Below are positions 24,336 through 35,237 of a stretch of DNA of 64,000 nt, one piece after another. Positions within the stretch are counted from its first letter, which is position 1; the number at the start of each line of letters is the position of its first letter. Position numbers and translations under genes: made by a program. The stretch is from Tragulus kanchil (taxonomy: Eukaryota > Chordata > Mammalia > Artiodactyla > Tragulidae), in NCBI GenBank assembly GCA_022376925.1, contig JAIOJX010000031.1:142866854-142930853 (forward strand). The letters are read 5' to 3'. The notes under the pieces were generated by a model. It was not told the origin of the DNA. It searched no databases and worked only from the letters and a program-made list of their open reading frames with translations.

Positions 24336-24840
24336 AATACCTAGTTTCCCATTGCCACTGTAACAAATTACTAGAAGCTCAGTGGTTAAAAAATTTTTTT
24401 TTTTTCTTGCAGTTATGGAGGTCAGAAGTCTGAAATGAGTCTGAGCGTGATAAAACCCAAGTATTGACAGGGTTTGTTCCTTCTGAAGATGCTGAGGAGA
24501 GAAAATCTGTTCCTTTGCTTTTTTACCTTTTAGGGGATCGCTGGATTCCCTGATTCGTGGTCCATTTCTCTTTCTTTAAAAACATGTCACTCTAATCTCT
24601 GTTTCTGACATCCCACTGCCTTTTCCTCTTCTAAAGCCAAATTTCCCTCTACCTCTTTTTTATAAGCACATTACAATTATATGTAGGTCCCACCCAAACA
24701 ATCCAGGATAATCTCGCCAACTCGAGAGACTTAACCTGGTCACGTATGCAAAGTCTTTCTCCCATATAAATTAACAATCACAAATTTCAGGGATTAAGAC
24801 CTAAATATCTTAGGGGGGGGCATTATCTCACCAATCACAT
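24336..24840 (-). mobile_element. MaLR-like (MLT1-type) LTR, antisense
   Basis: Landmarks in order are 'ccactgtaacaaattactag', 'gttatggaggtcagaagtct', 'tattgacagggtttgttcct', 'tgtaggtcccacccaaacaa' and 'gggattaagacctaaatatc'. In reverse complement they match the common ancient MaLR LTR layout, including the end also seen at 20756-20940 (gaactgtgag...). The T11-12 run at 24394 replaces the usual 'aacaacagaaatttatt' segment. Confidence 0.45.
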
Positions 24841-25117
24841 CAACTAACTAAGTTTCTTACACGGAAATAAAATTGACTTCTCTTTTAAAATTAGGCATTA
24901 CTCACAGAGAATACATAGAAGCAATAACTTGCATGTAACTTGTAGGTTAGAATGAAAATCTCACCTGTAATATCAAGCTCTGTCTTCAGTATGGTGTTTT
25001 AAGAAGTTTCTTAGAAGTGAGTAAGGATTGATGTTATACAATTAAGAACTTGGAAGGAGAGTCTATGGACAAAAATATCTACCTTCAGCTAACTTAAGGA
25101 GAAAAAAATTTTTCAAT
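24841..25117. other. Unclassified non-coding sequence
   Basis: No feature is recognised before the SINE target site at 25118. Confidence 0.5.
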
Positions 25118-25457
25118 AAAGAATTGATGGGGCTTCCCTGGTGGTCCAGTGGGTAAGGACACCGTGGCCTTGCAGTGAAAGGGGCGCCGGTTCAACCCCT
25201 GGCCTGGGAAGATCCCAAGTGCCGTGAAGCAGTTGGACGAATGTGTCCAATGACCGAGTCGGAGCTCTGGAGCACATGCGTCCAGAGCCAGTGCTCTGTG
25301 ACAACAGAGGCCACTGCAATGGGAGGCCCCCACGGGCCAAAGAACAAAGATGGATGAAAATAGATAAATGAAAGGCCAAGAGAAGCGGCCCGCCCACCCC
25401 CTTCCCTTTCCAACCCCTCCCCCCAAAAAAAGTAAAAAAATAAAAAAAGAATTGATG
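25118..25457 (+). mobile_element. CHR-type tRNA-Glu SINE with 12-bp target-site duplication
   Basis: The element begins at 'gggcttccctggtggtccag' (25130) with the tRNA-Glu-like head 'cagtgggtaaggacaccg...ggttcaacccctgg', continues through 'gatcccaagtgccgtgaagc' and 'gccaaagaacaaagatggat', and ends in an A-rich tail. Direct repeats aaagaattgatg flank it at 25118-25129 and 25446-25457, which gives clear boundaries and shows LINE-mediated insertion. Frames at 25094-25532 (-) are its antisense translations. Confidence 0.9.
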
Positions 25458-25715
25458 ACTCAGTGGGCAGATACAGGACTCAGCTCTGATGCTGAGAAAA
25501 AAAATCAAGAGAGACTGGACATAAGGAAACACTGCTTAGGTTACGTGACAGGAACTGTTTGATTCACACGATGTTTCAGCACTTTGATCAAACATGCTTG
25601 GGTTTTTAAAGCCTAGATGCCTAGGCTTACAGTCTAACAACATGCCTTACTAGTAAAGTGAGACAACTTAAAATCTCTACCTCATTCTCTTCGTATGTAA
25701 AATGAATCACATAAG

Positions 25716-25947
25716 AGTTGTTGCTGCTGTTGTTGTTGTTTAGTAGTGAGGAACTGTCTGACTCTTTCCTGACCCCGTGGACTGTAGACCACCAGGTTCC
25801 TCCATCCATAGAATTTCCCAACAATGAGTGAGCTGCCACTTCCTTCTCCAGGGGATCTTCCCAACCTAGGAATCGAACCCAGGTCTCCTATATTGGTAGG
25901 TGGTTGGTAGGTAGATTCTTTAGCACTGAGCCACCAGGGAAGCCCAC
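25716..25947 (-). mobile_element. Bov-tA-type SINE, antisense
   Basis: Landmarks are a gttgttgttt tail, 'ccccgtggactgtagaccac', 'ccttctccaggggatcttcc' and 'cgaacccaggtctcctatat', and the tRNA-like end 'gcactgagccaccagggaag'. The short repeat ggtaggtggttggtaggtag at 25895-25914 is a small expansion inside it. Confidence 0.9.
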
Positions 25948-26820
25948 AACATAAGAGTACTCAATTTGTAAAATTCTCAGGAAGATCAAATGAGATAGTA
26001 TATATAAATTATTTACCACAAGCAATACCCTGACACACACTGTTGAAAGTAAGTTGGAAAAATCCCTGACCCTTACTCTTCCTACAAACCCCATTATAAA
26101 TAATTTTTCAACTTTCCTTGAACCTTTGCCTCACTGTTCTAAGATCCAAACTCCTGAATCAAGACAAATCTTACTGTTTATCTCCAGAGGGAAAGCGAAG
26201 ACCTGTCTGGACCCTGAACTGAAGGTAAAGGAAAGGCAAAGGGCACCACAGCCGGTTTTCCCAGGTACAAGGTAGAATCCAAATTAGCATAGGAGCAGCC
26301 AGTTGGAAGTAACACCAGGCCAGGAGTTGTATCCCGTGGAGAAAGTCTAGTGGTCACTTGACCATTCTCACACCTTTTCCTATTACCTTGGTGGCCTTAT
26401 TTCATTATTTCAGTTCTTATTTACTTGATGACCCGTGGATAGGATTTAATTCTATATTTTACTTTTTGGTATACATGAAAAAAACCCCAAAATGCTAATT
26501 TAGTTCATGGAGGTCTATTATACATGTTCACTGAATATTATTATTTGAATAAACATTGCTAAATTGATGTATTCCAAACTCTGAAAATGGAGTACATGGT
26601 AGGGAGTCGGAGAACAGATTTTTGGTAGTGATAAAAGAAAATTGTAAATTCATATGAAATGATTTTATTATCTTGTTAAGAATTTTAAATTCAACCTGAG
26701 GCAAATATGGAAAAAATTTTAACAGCAGTTCATTCTGAATGATGAAAACACATGTTAATTACATTTTCTACTTTCTCAATTTTTTTTTTAATTTCTCAAA
26801 AATATTCATACCAAGTTAAG
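25948..26820. other. Unclassified non-coding sequence
   Basis: No gene or young repeat is recognised. The stretch is AT-rich toward 26820. Confidence 0.5.
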
Positions 26821-27269
26821 GCATAACAAAACAGTAAATAGCCACAAAACATATTTTAAAAGCCCAAGTCTTCAGTAATATGTACAAGCCCATAAAGTGG
26901 AGAGTAGATAGAATTCTTTCCAGTTGTATGAAATGGAATTTAATAAAGAGTTCATTAAACTCATTGTGTTTTGTCCAATGAAAACAGAATAGAAAGAGGG
27001 GAAAGGTCTGAATACTAATCACTCCAATCTGACATTGCAACAGCGCTTTGTTGTACTCTAACACAAAGGTCAAGAGCTTTAGAGAACAGTGGACTTCTCC
27101 TAATGTGATGAAGTGGAAAACTCCCCTCCTTGAATGCAATGAGTCAACCAATCCTGGTCAACGAAAGGCTTTTGAAGAAAAGAAAACAAGGATGAGTAGT
27201 AAAGCAAGAGAGGCCATAACTTATTAAATGCTCTACCAAAAAAACCATACACAACTTAACATGAGAAGA

Positions 27270-27420
27270 TATCTCAGAGGCTAATCCTCCCTACATAAAG
27301 ATGAGAACCCTGAGGGCCAACGAGAGATGACCAGTGTTATATAACCAGCACCTGCCAGCACAGAACTGGAACCTGGGACTTCTGACCCCCTGACCAATGA
27401 ATTTTAGCCCCCTTCATACA
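27270..27420 (+). mobile_element. Possible MIR/L2 core
   Basis: The order 'atctcagaggctaatcctcc', 'ataaagatgagaaccctgag', 'gtgttatataaccagcacct' and 'gaactggaacctgggacttc' is the MIR/L2 core layout. It is repeated at 28385-28535 by duplication 7. Confidence 0.55.
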
Positions 27421-27559
27421 TCTTACATCTAAACACTGTTCACCATCCAGTGGCAACCTCCGACCATGATCCTAGGTTCTCATGTGGATCCCCAAGCAGG
27501 ACAACAATCCTCGTTCCTCTCTTCCTTTGCACAGATGTCCCCTGTGCTTGGCAAAACAG

Positions 27560-27660
27560 GTCAGCAGAGTTCTCATCCTTCAAGACTGAGCCCCTTCTTT
27601 CTTTTTTGAGTTCCTAACTCAACTTGTGTAGGTTCCCGCATCTGTGCTTCCGTTGTGCAC
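27560..27660 (-). mobile_element. Possible L2 LINE 3' fragment, antisense
   Basis: The stretch 'tcatccttcaagactgagcc' to 'ccgttgtgcacctcctatca' resembles the L2 3' region in antisense. The call is tentative. It is repeated at 28675-28775. Confidence 0.4.
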
Positions 27661-27852
27661 CTCCTATCATCAGTTTCAATCACTCAGTCATGTCTGACTC
27701 TTTGCAGCCCCTTGGACTGCAGCACACCAGGATTTCCAGTCCTTTGCTGTCTTCTGGAGCTTGCTTAAACTCATGTCCATTGACTCAGTGATGCCTTCTA
27801 ACCATCTCATCCTCTACTGACCTCTTCTCCTTCTGCCTTCTATTCTTCCCAC
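27661..27852 (-). mobile_element. BovB LINE 3' end, antisense (left copy)
   Basis: Landmarks are 'caatcactcagtcatgtctg', 'ggactgcagcacaccaggat' and 'actcatgtccattgactcag', ending at 'attcttcccac'. Here the solo-LTR start follows, but both are cut by the duplication junction at 27939/27940. Confidence 0.9.
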
Positions 27853-27939
27853 TGTCAAGTACAATTGGCATTTACCAATCACATTGCCAATGACTGAACA
27901 AGGGCATTTGCCCTCTGCCTCTGTGGAGACTGACCCCAT
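27853..27939 (+). mobile_element. Solo LTR, 5' end only (left copy of duplication 7)
   Basis: This is identical to the first 88 bases of the LTR at 28968-29448. It stops at the duplication junction. Confidence 0.75.
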
Positions 27940-28775
27940 GCAACAAAACAGTAATGCCACAAAACATATTTTAAAAGCCCAAGTCTTCAGTAATATGTAC
28001 AAGCCCATAAAGTGGAGAGTAGATAGAATTCTTTCCAGTTGTATGAAATGGAATTTAATAAAGAGTTCATTAAACTCATTGTGTTTTGTCCAATGAAAAC
28101 AGAATAGAAAGAGGGGAAAGGTCTGAATACTAATCACTCCAATCTGACATTGCAACAGCGCTTTGTTGTACTCTAACACAAAGGTCAAGAGCTTTAGAGA
28201 ACAGTGGACTTCTCCTAATGTGATGAAGTGGAAAACTCCCCTCCTTGAATGCAATGAGTCAACCAATCCTGGTCAACGAAAGGCTTTTGAAGAAAAGAAA
28301 ACAAGGATGAGTAGTAAAGCAAGAGAGGCCATAACTTATTAAATGCTCTACCAAAAAAACCATACACAACTTAACATGAGAAGATATCTCAGAGGCTAAT
28401 CCTCCCTACATAAAGATGAGAACCCTGAGGGCCAACGAGAGATGACCAGTGTTATATAACCAGCACCTGCCAGCACAGAACTGGAACCTGGGACTTCTGA
28501 CCCCCTGACCAATGAATTTTAGCCCCCTTCATACATCTTACATCTAAACACTGTTCACCATCCAGTGGCAACCTCCGACCATGATCCTAGGTTCTCATGT
28601 GGATCCCCAAGCAGGACAACAATCCTCGTTCCTCTCTTCCTTTGCACAGATGTCCCCTGTGCTTGGCAAAACAGGTCAGCAGAGTTCTCATCCTTCAAGA
28701 CTGAGCCCCTTCTTTCTTTTTTGAGTTCCTAACTCAACTTGTGTAGGTTCCCGCATCTGTGCTTCCGTTGTGCAC

Positions 28776-28967
28776 CTCCTATCATCAGTTTCAATCACTC
28801 AGTCATGTCTGACTCTTTGCAGCCCCTTGGACTGCAGCACACCAGGATTTCCAGTCCTTTGCTGTCTTCTGGAGCTTGCTTAAACTCATGTCCATTGACT
28901 CAGTGATGCCTTCTAACCATCTCATCCTCTACTGACCTCTTCTCCTTCTGCCTTCTATTCTTCCCAC
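28776..28967 (-). mobile_element. BovB LINE 3' end, antisense, split by an LTR
   Basis: This is the second copy of 27661-27852. The BovB sequence resumes at 29449 after the LTR, so this copy keeps the native arrangement. Confidence 0.9.
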
Positions 28968-29448
28968 TGTCAAGTACAATTGGCATTTACCAATCACATT
29001 GCCAATGACTGAACAAGGGCATTTGCCCTCTGCCTCTGTGGAGACTGACCCCATGCTGACAGCTGCTGACCTTCAACACCCCCTGAGGCAGTTCAGGGTG
29101 GAAGGAGGCACTCTGCTCCAGGGAATCTGGTGGGGCAGGTCTTTAGATAAGTGGATATTTTTAGGAACAGATTTATTATCTCAATCCTTGTATCTTCTCA
29201 TATTTATAAAAGTATTAAATCCCTTCATGGTGACATCAGATCCTTGGGACTAAACAGAAACCTCTTCTGTTGTTGGTATTAGGCTCCCTCTCCTCCCAAG
29301 TCTTATATATTGACCTTCCACCGGCTGGCTCTTTGGAATAGTCTCTCAGAGCTATCTGAGGTGCTGTCTTCTGGGTTGCAGTCCTAATTGTGCCCCAAAT
29401 AAAACTCAACCCACAATTCTAAAGTTGTTCATCTCTTTTCAGTCGACA
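28968..29448 (+). mobile_element. Solo LTR of an endogenous retrovirus, 481 bp, inserted in BovB
   Basis: The unit starts TGTCAAG and ends GTCGACA (TG...CA termini). It is flanked by the direct repeat ccac at 28964-28967 and 29449-29452. It interrupts a BovB element whose two parts fit together across the gap (cttcccac / cactggggtctttt). A TATAAA-like box lies near 29205 and an AATAAA polyadenylation signal at 29398-29403, about 45 bp from the end. A 4-bp target duplication fits gammaretrovirus-like (ERV1) elements better than ERVK, which makes 6 bp. There are no internal genes. The state is consistent with LTR-LTR recombination. The family is not assigned. Confidence 0.75.
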
Positions 29449-29583
29449 CCACCACTGGGGTCTTTTCCAAATAGTCATTTCTCAGCATTGAGTGGCCAAA
29501 GTATGGGAGCTTCAGCTTCAGCATCAATCCTTCCAATGAATATTCAGGGTTGATTTCCTTTAGGATTGATTCTTCACATTTGT
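29449..29583 (-). mobile_element. BovB LINE, antisense, distal part after the LTR
   Basis: The sequence 'cactggggtcttttccaaat', 'gagtggccaaagtatgggag', 'tcagcatcaatccttccaat' and 'ttgatttcctttaggattga' is the reverse complement of the BovB region just upstream of its 3' end. It continues the element at 28776-28967. Confidence 0.88.
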
Positions 29584-30221
29584 TGTGTTCCCTCTCCTGC
29601 TAGACTGATCACTGAAAAAAGGAAGAAAACCTCTCTACCCCCATTTAAATGGAGGGATTAACTGTCAAGACGCATTTACACTGTGGGTCTAGGAATTCTC
29701 CCAGAGAAGGAAAGTGGAAAATGCATCGATCGCCAAAATGGTGATTATGGAAACCATCAGCTCTGACATTATGTCATTATGAACCCCTGTCATTATGAAT
29801 TCTTCCTTTCTAGCTCTTGTTGAGGTATCACTTCCATTTGAAAGTCTTTTCCTCATTAACTCAACTTGCAGCACCTGATTGGATACCAAATATCCCCACA
29901 AGACGAAATCACTTCCTTTGCATGTGGGTAACTGTCTCTTCAACTAGACTGTTAATTGCACTTACTTGTGTCTTATAGGAGTTTTATACAAAAATATGCA
30001 ATAAATACTTGTGGATGATAATTCTGCTACTAGAATTATCTTTATAGTGGTGCTGTTATTGTTAGTATCAGATTAAAAGATGATAAGAATAAAGAGCTTG
30101 TGTGTGTGTGTGTGTGTGTAATCAAATTTAGAAATAAGCTGATCTAAGAGAGTCCCTGCCAGTAGCCTAGTGAGACACTATGCAACATGGCACTGATTTT
30201 GTATTTTGTTTCTTAGAATTA
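29584..30221. other. Unclassified sequence with a (GT)n run
   Basis: A (GT)9-10 microsatellite lies at 30101-30119. Nothing else is recognised. Confidence 0.55.
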
Positions 30222-30393
30222 TTTATTTTTTTGGCTACCCCAGGCCTTTGTTGCATCACTTGTGATCTTCTGTTGCTGCATGTAAACTCTCAGTTGAGGC
30301 ATATAGATCTAGTTCCCCAACCTAGGACTGAACCTGGGCCCCCTGCATTGGGAGTGCAGAGTTTTAGCCACTGGATCTTCAGGGACGTCCCTA
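30222..30393 (-). mobile_element. CHR-type tRNA-Glu SINE, antisense
   Basis: Landmarks are 'tttttttggctaccccaggc', 'cttctgttgctgcatgtaaa', 'ccaacctaggactgaacctg' and the tRNA-like end 'agccactggatcttcaggga'. It is older and more diverged than the Bov-tA copies. Confidence 0.75.
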
Positions 30394-32131
30394 GATGGCA
30401 CTGCTGATGGACCACTGGGCAGGAAGCTCGAAAGAGCAAAGAAAGGGAACAGAGCAGGGAAAGTCTTTGTTTTTTATGAATTGGTAAATCTTATACATGT
30501 GATAATTTCTCATGTATTACAAACTCATTGCTTTTCCTATTAAGTCTGGGTGGGTCATTATTGATAATAAATCATGTAGTTATGTATGCATATTGCCTTG
30601 CCTCTTCAACTGGTAGCATGGTACACAGAAGAAGTCATGGGCTGGGAAAAACTAGATTCCTGCTCTCATGGTGCCCTACTGTCCTGCTCTCCTGGTGCCC
30701 CACCATGATGCCTGCTGCCTGTCTGTGTCAATGTTCAATAGTGCTGATTCTCCTGTAGAGGGAGTGTGCAAAGGGCATAACCATGAATGGCAAAGAACGA
30801 TTCCACGATCAAGCAAATTAGGGAAAATATGGGTCCGTTTAACAAGTCTCTTTACTGCAGGACTTCTCAGACCCTTCTTGGTGGCATTATCTGATGCCCC
30901 CGAGAAAGATCTATAAAAATCTGTAGAACTTTCCATACTATGATTTTCTTTTTTTGCAGGAGTAGTATTTTATGAAACATATTTCAAGGAATTCTGTATT
31001 AAATAAATGTAAAATCTACAAATGCATTACCAAGTTTACCAGGTTAAGTAAAGTTAGCATCATATAGAGGGACAGGAGAAAGGCTCTTACCTACCATTAA
31101 AGCTTTTTTTTTTTTTCAAACACACTTGTTTTATATGATCTACCAGTTGAAAAATAATGCCATAGACAAGGAAAAGTTCTTCCCCATGGAATCATTTTAC
31201 CTAACATTTCTGTGGATTTCTGGTTCCCATGTTTCCCCTTTGAGAGGATCCACTCACTCTAGTCTAAGTGCAAATCTGATTGCTAGTCAATATAAGATTC
31301 TGGCACTCTGCTAGAGATGGCTCAGTTCTTGAAACAAACTAAGGTCTCATTGTGTGTCATCATCAGTGACTAAATATTTATTGTGAAACAGCTTTCCATA
31401 TGTACATCCTGATAAGATTTTTTTTAACTGATAACCCTGTGTATTGGATCCATCAGATCCTCCCTCCTCCCACTAAAAAAAAAAAAAAAATCACTGGTAT
31501 TTTCTTACACAGAGGGTACATTAAGAAATTATATTAACAAGAAAACAGAAAGAGTCAGGAAACTGAACTTTGATCATTGATTTTACCCCTGAAAATTAAA
31601 CTGCAACTGGCCAACTAAACTTAATGCCCAAGTTCTCTCAAGGTCAACAGCCTCTTTGGAGGCACCCAGAGTTGCAATGCTCTAATGTATAGCAGATGGA
31701 GACATTTTTAAGCAACATCTGTAATGACAAGTGCTTAGAAAACACAATGGTTTTCCCTCAAAACCAATGATGTACAGTAGAAAGCAATAGTGTGTTGTGA
31801 AATATATCATCAAGTACAAGGTATTCCTTATTACTAAGTAATATTACCTGAAAACGTAAACAGTGCATAGTCTTTTAGCTTGGAATTTCCTGTGAACCTG
31901 TACTATGCATTATCTGCCCATAGTTTGTATTTACTATGGACAATAGTGTTCATATCTACAGAGGTTCATTTCCATTCATAGAGTTATTTGAATTTTTTAA
32001 AACTATACTTACTATGGGAATTTTCAGATAAAGCTTAGAGTGATTTTCTCATCTGATTAAAGAATAATATACAAACAATACAGAGAGGTTGGCTGCAAAT
32101 CTTGCATAATGGCAAAAGCAAAGAGCATTTT
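30394..32131. other. Unclassified non-coding sequence
   Basis: T- and A-runs lie near 31106-31116 and 31476-31490. Frames at 30528-30936 on both strands overlap one another and match no family. Nothing else is recognised. Confidence 0.5.
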
Positions 32132-32550
32132 GAAGAAACAGAGATAAAGAAAAAATGGAAAACAAAATTCAAACTGTGTCACAGGGAATAAATTTCTACC
32201 AAGAAATATGCTCTCTTCTAAACTTCATATTTATAACCTTGAAAACGCATTTGATTTCAAGCAGAAGCAACACAGCAAATGGATTTTACAAGGAAACACA
32301 TAAACTTATACACACCAACTTTTAAACTTTATGAGAACAGTTCTAGAAGCCTGGTATAAAGATGATATCTGGCAAAATAAAGGCTTGGGGAGGTATTAAT
32401 TGGTCCCAGTGGGTCTTCCTTTAGGGAAAAGAGAAACTGAAAACTAAGATGAGAGTCTTCCCAAGGCTCATTATATGATTTCTGATTCTGAGTTTTAGTG
32501 GTCAGCCTCATTGTTTGTCTTTATAAAATGGTTAGTATCCCTTACCCTAG

Positions 32551-32576
32551 TATCCTACCTATCTATAGGTAGGATA
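32551..32576. repeat. 26-bp near-perfect palindrome
   Basis: The arms tatcctacctat and ataggtaggata are exact reverse complements with a 2-base centre. The copy at 33646-33671 comes from duplication 8. It could form a short cruciform or hairpin. No function is evident. Confidence 0.85.
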
Positions 32577-33228
32577 GACCCTGATGTCTACCCTACCTAT
32601 ATTTACCTCAGTCTAGCATTTAAGACCCTCCAGAATTCAGTATCAGGCCAACAAGCCAGCACCAGACCCTCATTATTCCCTCCTTCTGCTATCTCAACGC
32701 CCCCATACAAGGGGTCTACTCATTATTTTCAGTTGTAGAGCAGCATACATCAATCTCAGCGTTTCACTATGAGCGCACTTCAGAGATGCCTTTATTATAT
32801 AGTGTACCTGAGAATCTCGGAGCTGAAGTGGGCTTCAGGTGGTTTGATACAGAGACATCTTCCCCTATTTTCCTCTGATTCCCTTGACCATGTCCTACTC
32901 TGTGTGGGCATCATTCTTAACATGGTTTCTCTCATGCCACAGTGCTGGGCCTCACATCTACACAGTTTACGGATCAGAGATAGAGAGACCAAATTAATCC
33001 CCAAGGCCTGGGGGTGAAGAATTTGGGGAAGCTGGAATGATGACAGATTTAGGTCATGTGATCCATTTCTAGAAGTAGGAGTGAAGTCAATTTTCCCAGA
33101 ACCACATGGATCCATGAAGAAAACTCAGGGGCTGTTGAGAAGGTGGACGTGGAGACAGATGCTAAAAGAGGTCATGAGCAAGTGCCTACGAGAACGTAAT
33201 TCTCCCTCCGCCTTGTACTTCCCCTTCA
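32577..33228. other. Remaining content of duplication 8: unclassified
   Basis: Frames on both strands (for example 32769-33017 and 32795-33115) overlap and have no recognised domains. No young transposon is present. Confidence 0.45.
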
Positions 33229-34321
33229 GAAGAAACAGAGATAAAGAAAAATGGAAAACAAAATCAAACTGTGTCACAGGGAATAAATTTCTACCAAGAA
33301 ATATGCTCTCTTCTAAACTTCATATTTATAACCTTGAAAACGCATTTGATTTCAAGCAGAAGCAACACAGCAAATGGATTTTACAAGGAAACACATAAAC
33401 TTATACACACCAACTTTTAAACTTTATGAGAACAGTTCTAGAAGCCTGGTATAAAGATGATATCTGGCAAAATAAAGGCTTGGGGAGGTATTAATTGGTC
33501 CCAGTGGGTCTTCCTTTAGGGAAAAGAGAAACTGAAAACTAAGATGAGAGTCTTCCCAAGGCTCATTATATGATTTCTGATTCTGAGTTTTAGTGGTCAG
33601 CCTCATTGTTTGTCTTTATAAAATGGTTAGTATCCCTTACCCTAGTATCCTACCTATCTATAGGTAGGATAGACCCTGATGTCTACCCTACCTATATTTA
33701 CCTCAGTCTAGCATTTAAGACCCTCCAGAATTCAGTATCAGGCCAACAAGCCAGCACCAGACCCTCATTATTCCCTCCTTCTGCTATCTCAACGCCCCAT
33801 ACAAGGGGTCTACTCATTATTTTCAGTTGTAGAGCAGCATACATCAATCTCAGCGTTTCACTATGAGCGCACTTCAGAGATGCCTTTATTATATAGTGTA
33901 CCTGAGAATCTCGGAGCTGAAGTGGGCTTCAGGTGGTTTGATACAGAGACATCTTCCCCTATTTTCCTCTGATTCCCTTGACCATGTCCTACTCTGTGTG
34001 GGCATCATTCTTAACATGGTTTCTCTCATGCCACAGTGCTGGGCCTCACATCTACACAGTTTACGGATCAGAGATAGAGAGACCAAATTAATCCCCAAGG
34101 CCTGGGGGTGAAGAATTTGGGGAAGCTGGAATGATGACAGATTTAGGTCATGTGATCCATTTCTAGAAGTAGGAGTGAAGTCAATTTTCCCAGAACCACA
34201 TGGATCCATGAAGAAAACTCAGGGGCTGTTGAGAAGGTGGACGTGGAGACAGATGCTAAAAGAGGTCATGAGCAAGTGCCTACGAGAACGTAATTCTCCC
34301 TCCGCCTTGTACTTCCCCTTC

Positions 34322-34510
34322 ACTCCTCTTGTTAAACAAATTTCTTATCATCCATCCTTTGAGGCTCAGCTCATATACCAAACCTTCCCCAAATCACTAG
34401 CTCTTTCTTCCATCCACCACTATAACAATACTTAACAGTCCACACTCTACCACCCAGGATGCTGTTTATACACATTCATAACTGAGTTTCCATCATTTAG
34501 GGATAAAATA
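34322..34510 (-). mobile_element. Possible L2 LINE 3' fragment, antisense
   Basis: The series 'tttgaggctcagctcatata', 'aaaccttccccaaatcacta' and 'ttcttccatccaccactata' resembles the antisense L2 3' region (ctttaaggctcagctcaaatgtcac...gaagccttccctga). It is the native flank to the right of duplication 8. Confidence 0.5.
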
Positions 34511-35237
34511 TTTTATTTCTCGAAGCTTTTAAAGCACTTTGAATAACTGAGTGCCCTTTTAGTTTATACACCCCACCATAAATTCTAGTTTACCACACTA
34601 AAAACAGAGGAGAAAGCCAAAAAATAACAATTAACAACAGCAACAAAAACTTTCCAAATATACATGATATCCATAAAGGTAAATTTTGATGATACTTTTC
34701 CACTGCTCAAAATGCCATGACATCTAGGTATCTGGCACAACAGATTTGGCACAATGGTGATTTTCAAACTGTAAGTCCATTTTTGTCCTACCATGCTCCG
34801 TCGTCATGCTCCATCCTACCTAGCTCTGCTCCCGGTAAGTCAGCAAGGCTGTTTCCCTGTATACCGTCTCAGAAAAAGGGAACTCAGGAATAAAACAGAG
34901 GTGGGAAAGACAGTCTTCTTTTCTGTTTTCCAAAGGCATAATCCTTAGATGATTTCTCCCACAATGAAGGATTCCCCTTCATTGAAGAGAGAGACAGAAG
35001 AGAAAGAGTTGAAAAACATGGGACAAGTGGATTTCCAGAGGAAGAGGGCTAGACATCAGGGTCACAGATCATAAGTTATTTCAGGAGGGACTCCACCAGG
35101 GCTATTCACTGTGGGAGCTGAATGGGCAACCCAGAAGGTTTCCAGTTTCAGCCCAGTGAATGTGCTCCAGAATCACTTTCTTCAGAAGCTCTGCCATTTT
35201 CCTTACCTCCTCCAGCTTTCAGGAAGAACCTCCTCTG
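34511..35237. other. Unclassified non-coding sequence
   Basis: No feature is recognised. Confidence 0.5.

Larger units (their letters stand above)
26821..29055. repeat. Local tandem duplication 7 (period 1,115 bp)
   Basis: The left copy is 26821-27939 and the right copy is 27940-29055. The first ~25 bases of the right copy lack several bases relative to the left (gcataacaaaacagtaaata versus gcaacaaaacagta). After that the copies look identical. The left copy ends inside the solo LTR that is complete in the right copy, so the breakpoint is unrelated to the transposon boundaries. The 150-codon antisense frame 27814-28266 exists only because it crosses this junction. Confidence 0.95.
32132..34322. 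repeat. Local tandem duplication 8 (period ~1,094-1,097 bp)
   Basis: The left copy is 32132-33228 and the right copy is 33229-34322. The right copy loses two As and one T within its first ~45 bases and one C near 33795 relative to the left. Otherwise the copies look identical. Short shared sequence (gaagaaac preceded by cttca) lies at the junction. Confidence 0.95.

Noticed and set aside
25094..25532. Overlapping 110- and 139-codon antisense frames
   Set aside because: They are translations of a CHR SINE with defined target-site duplications.
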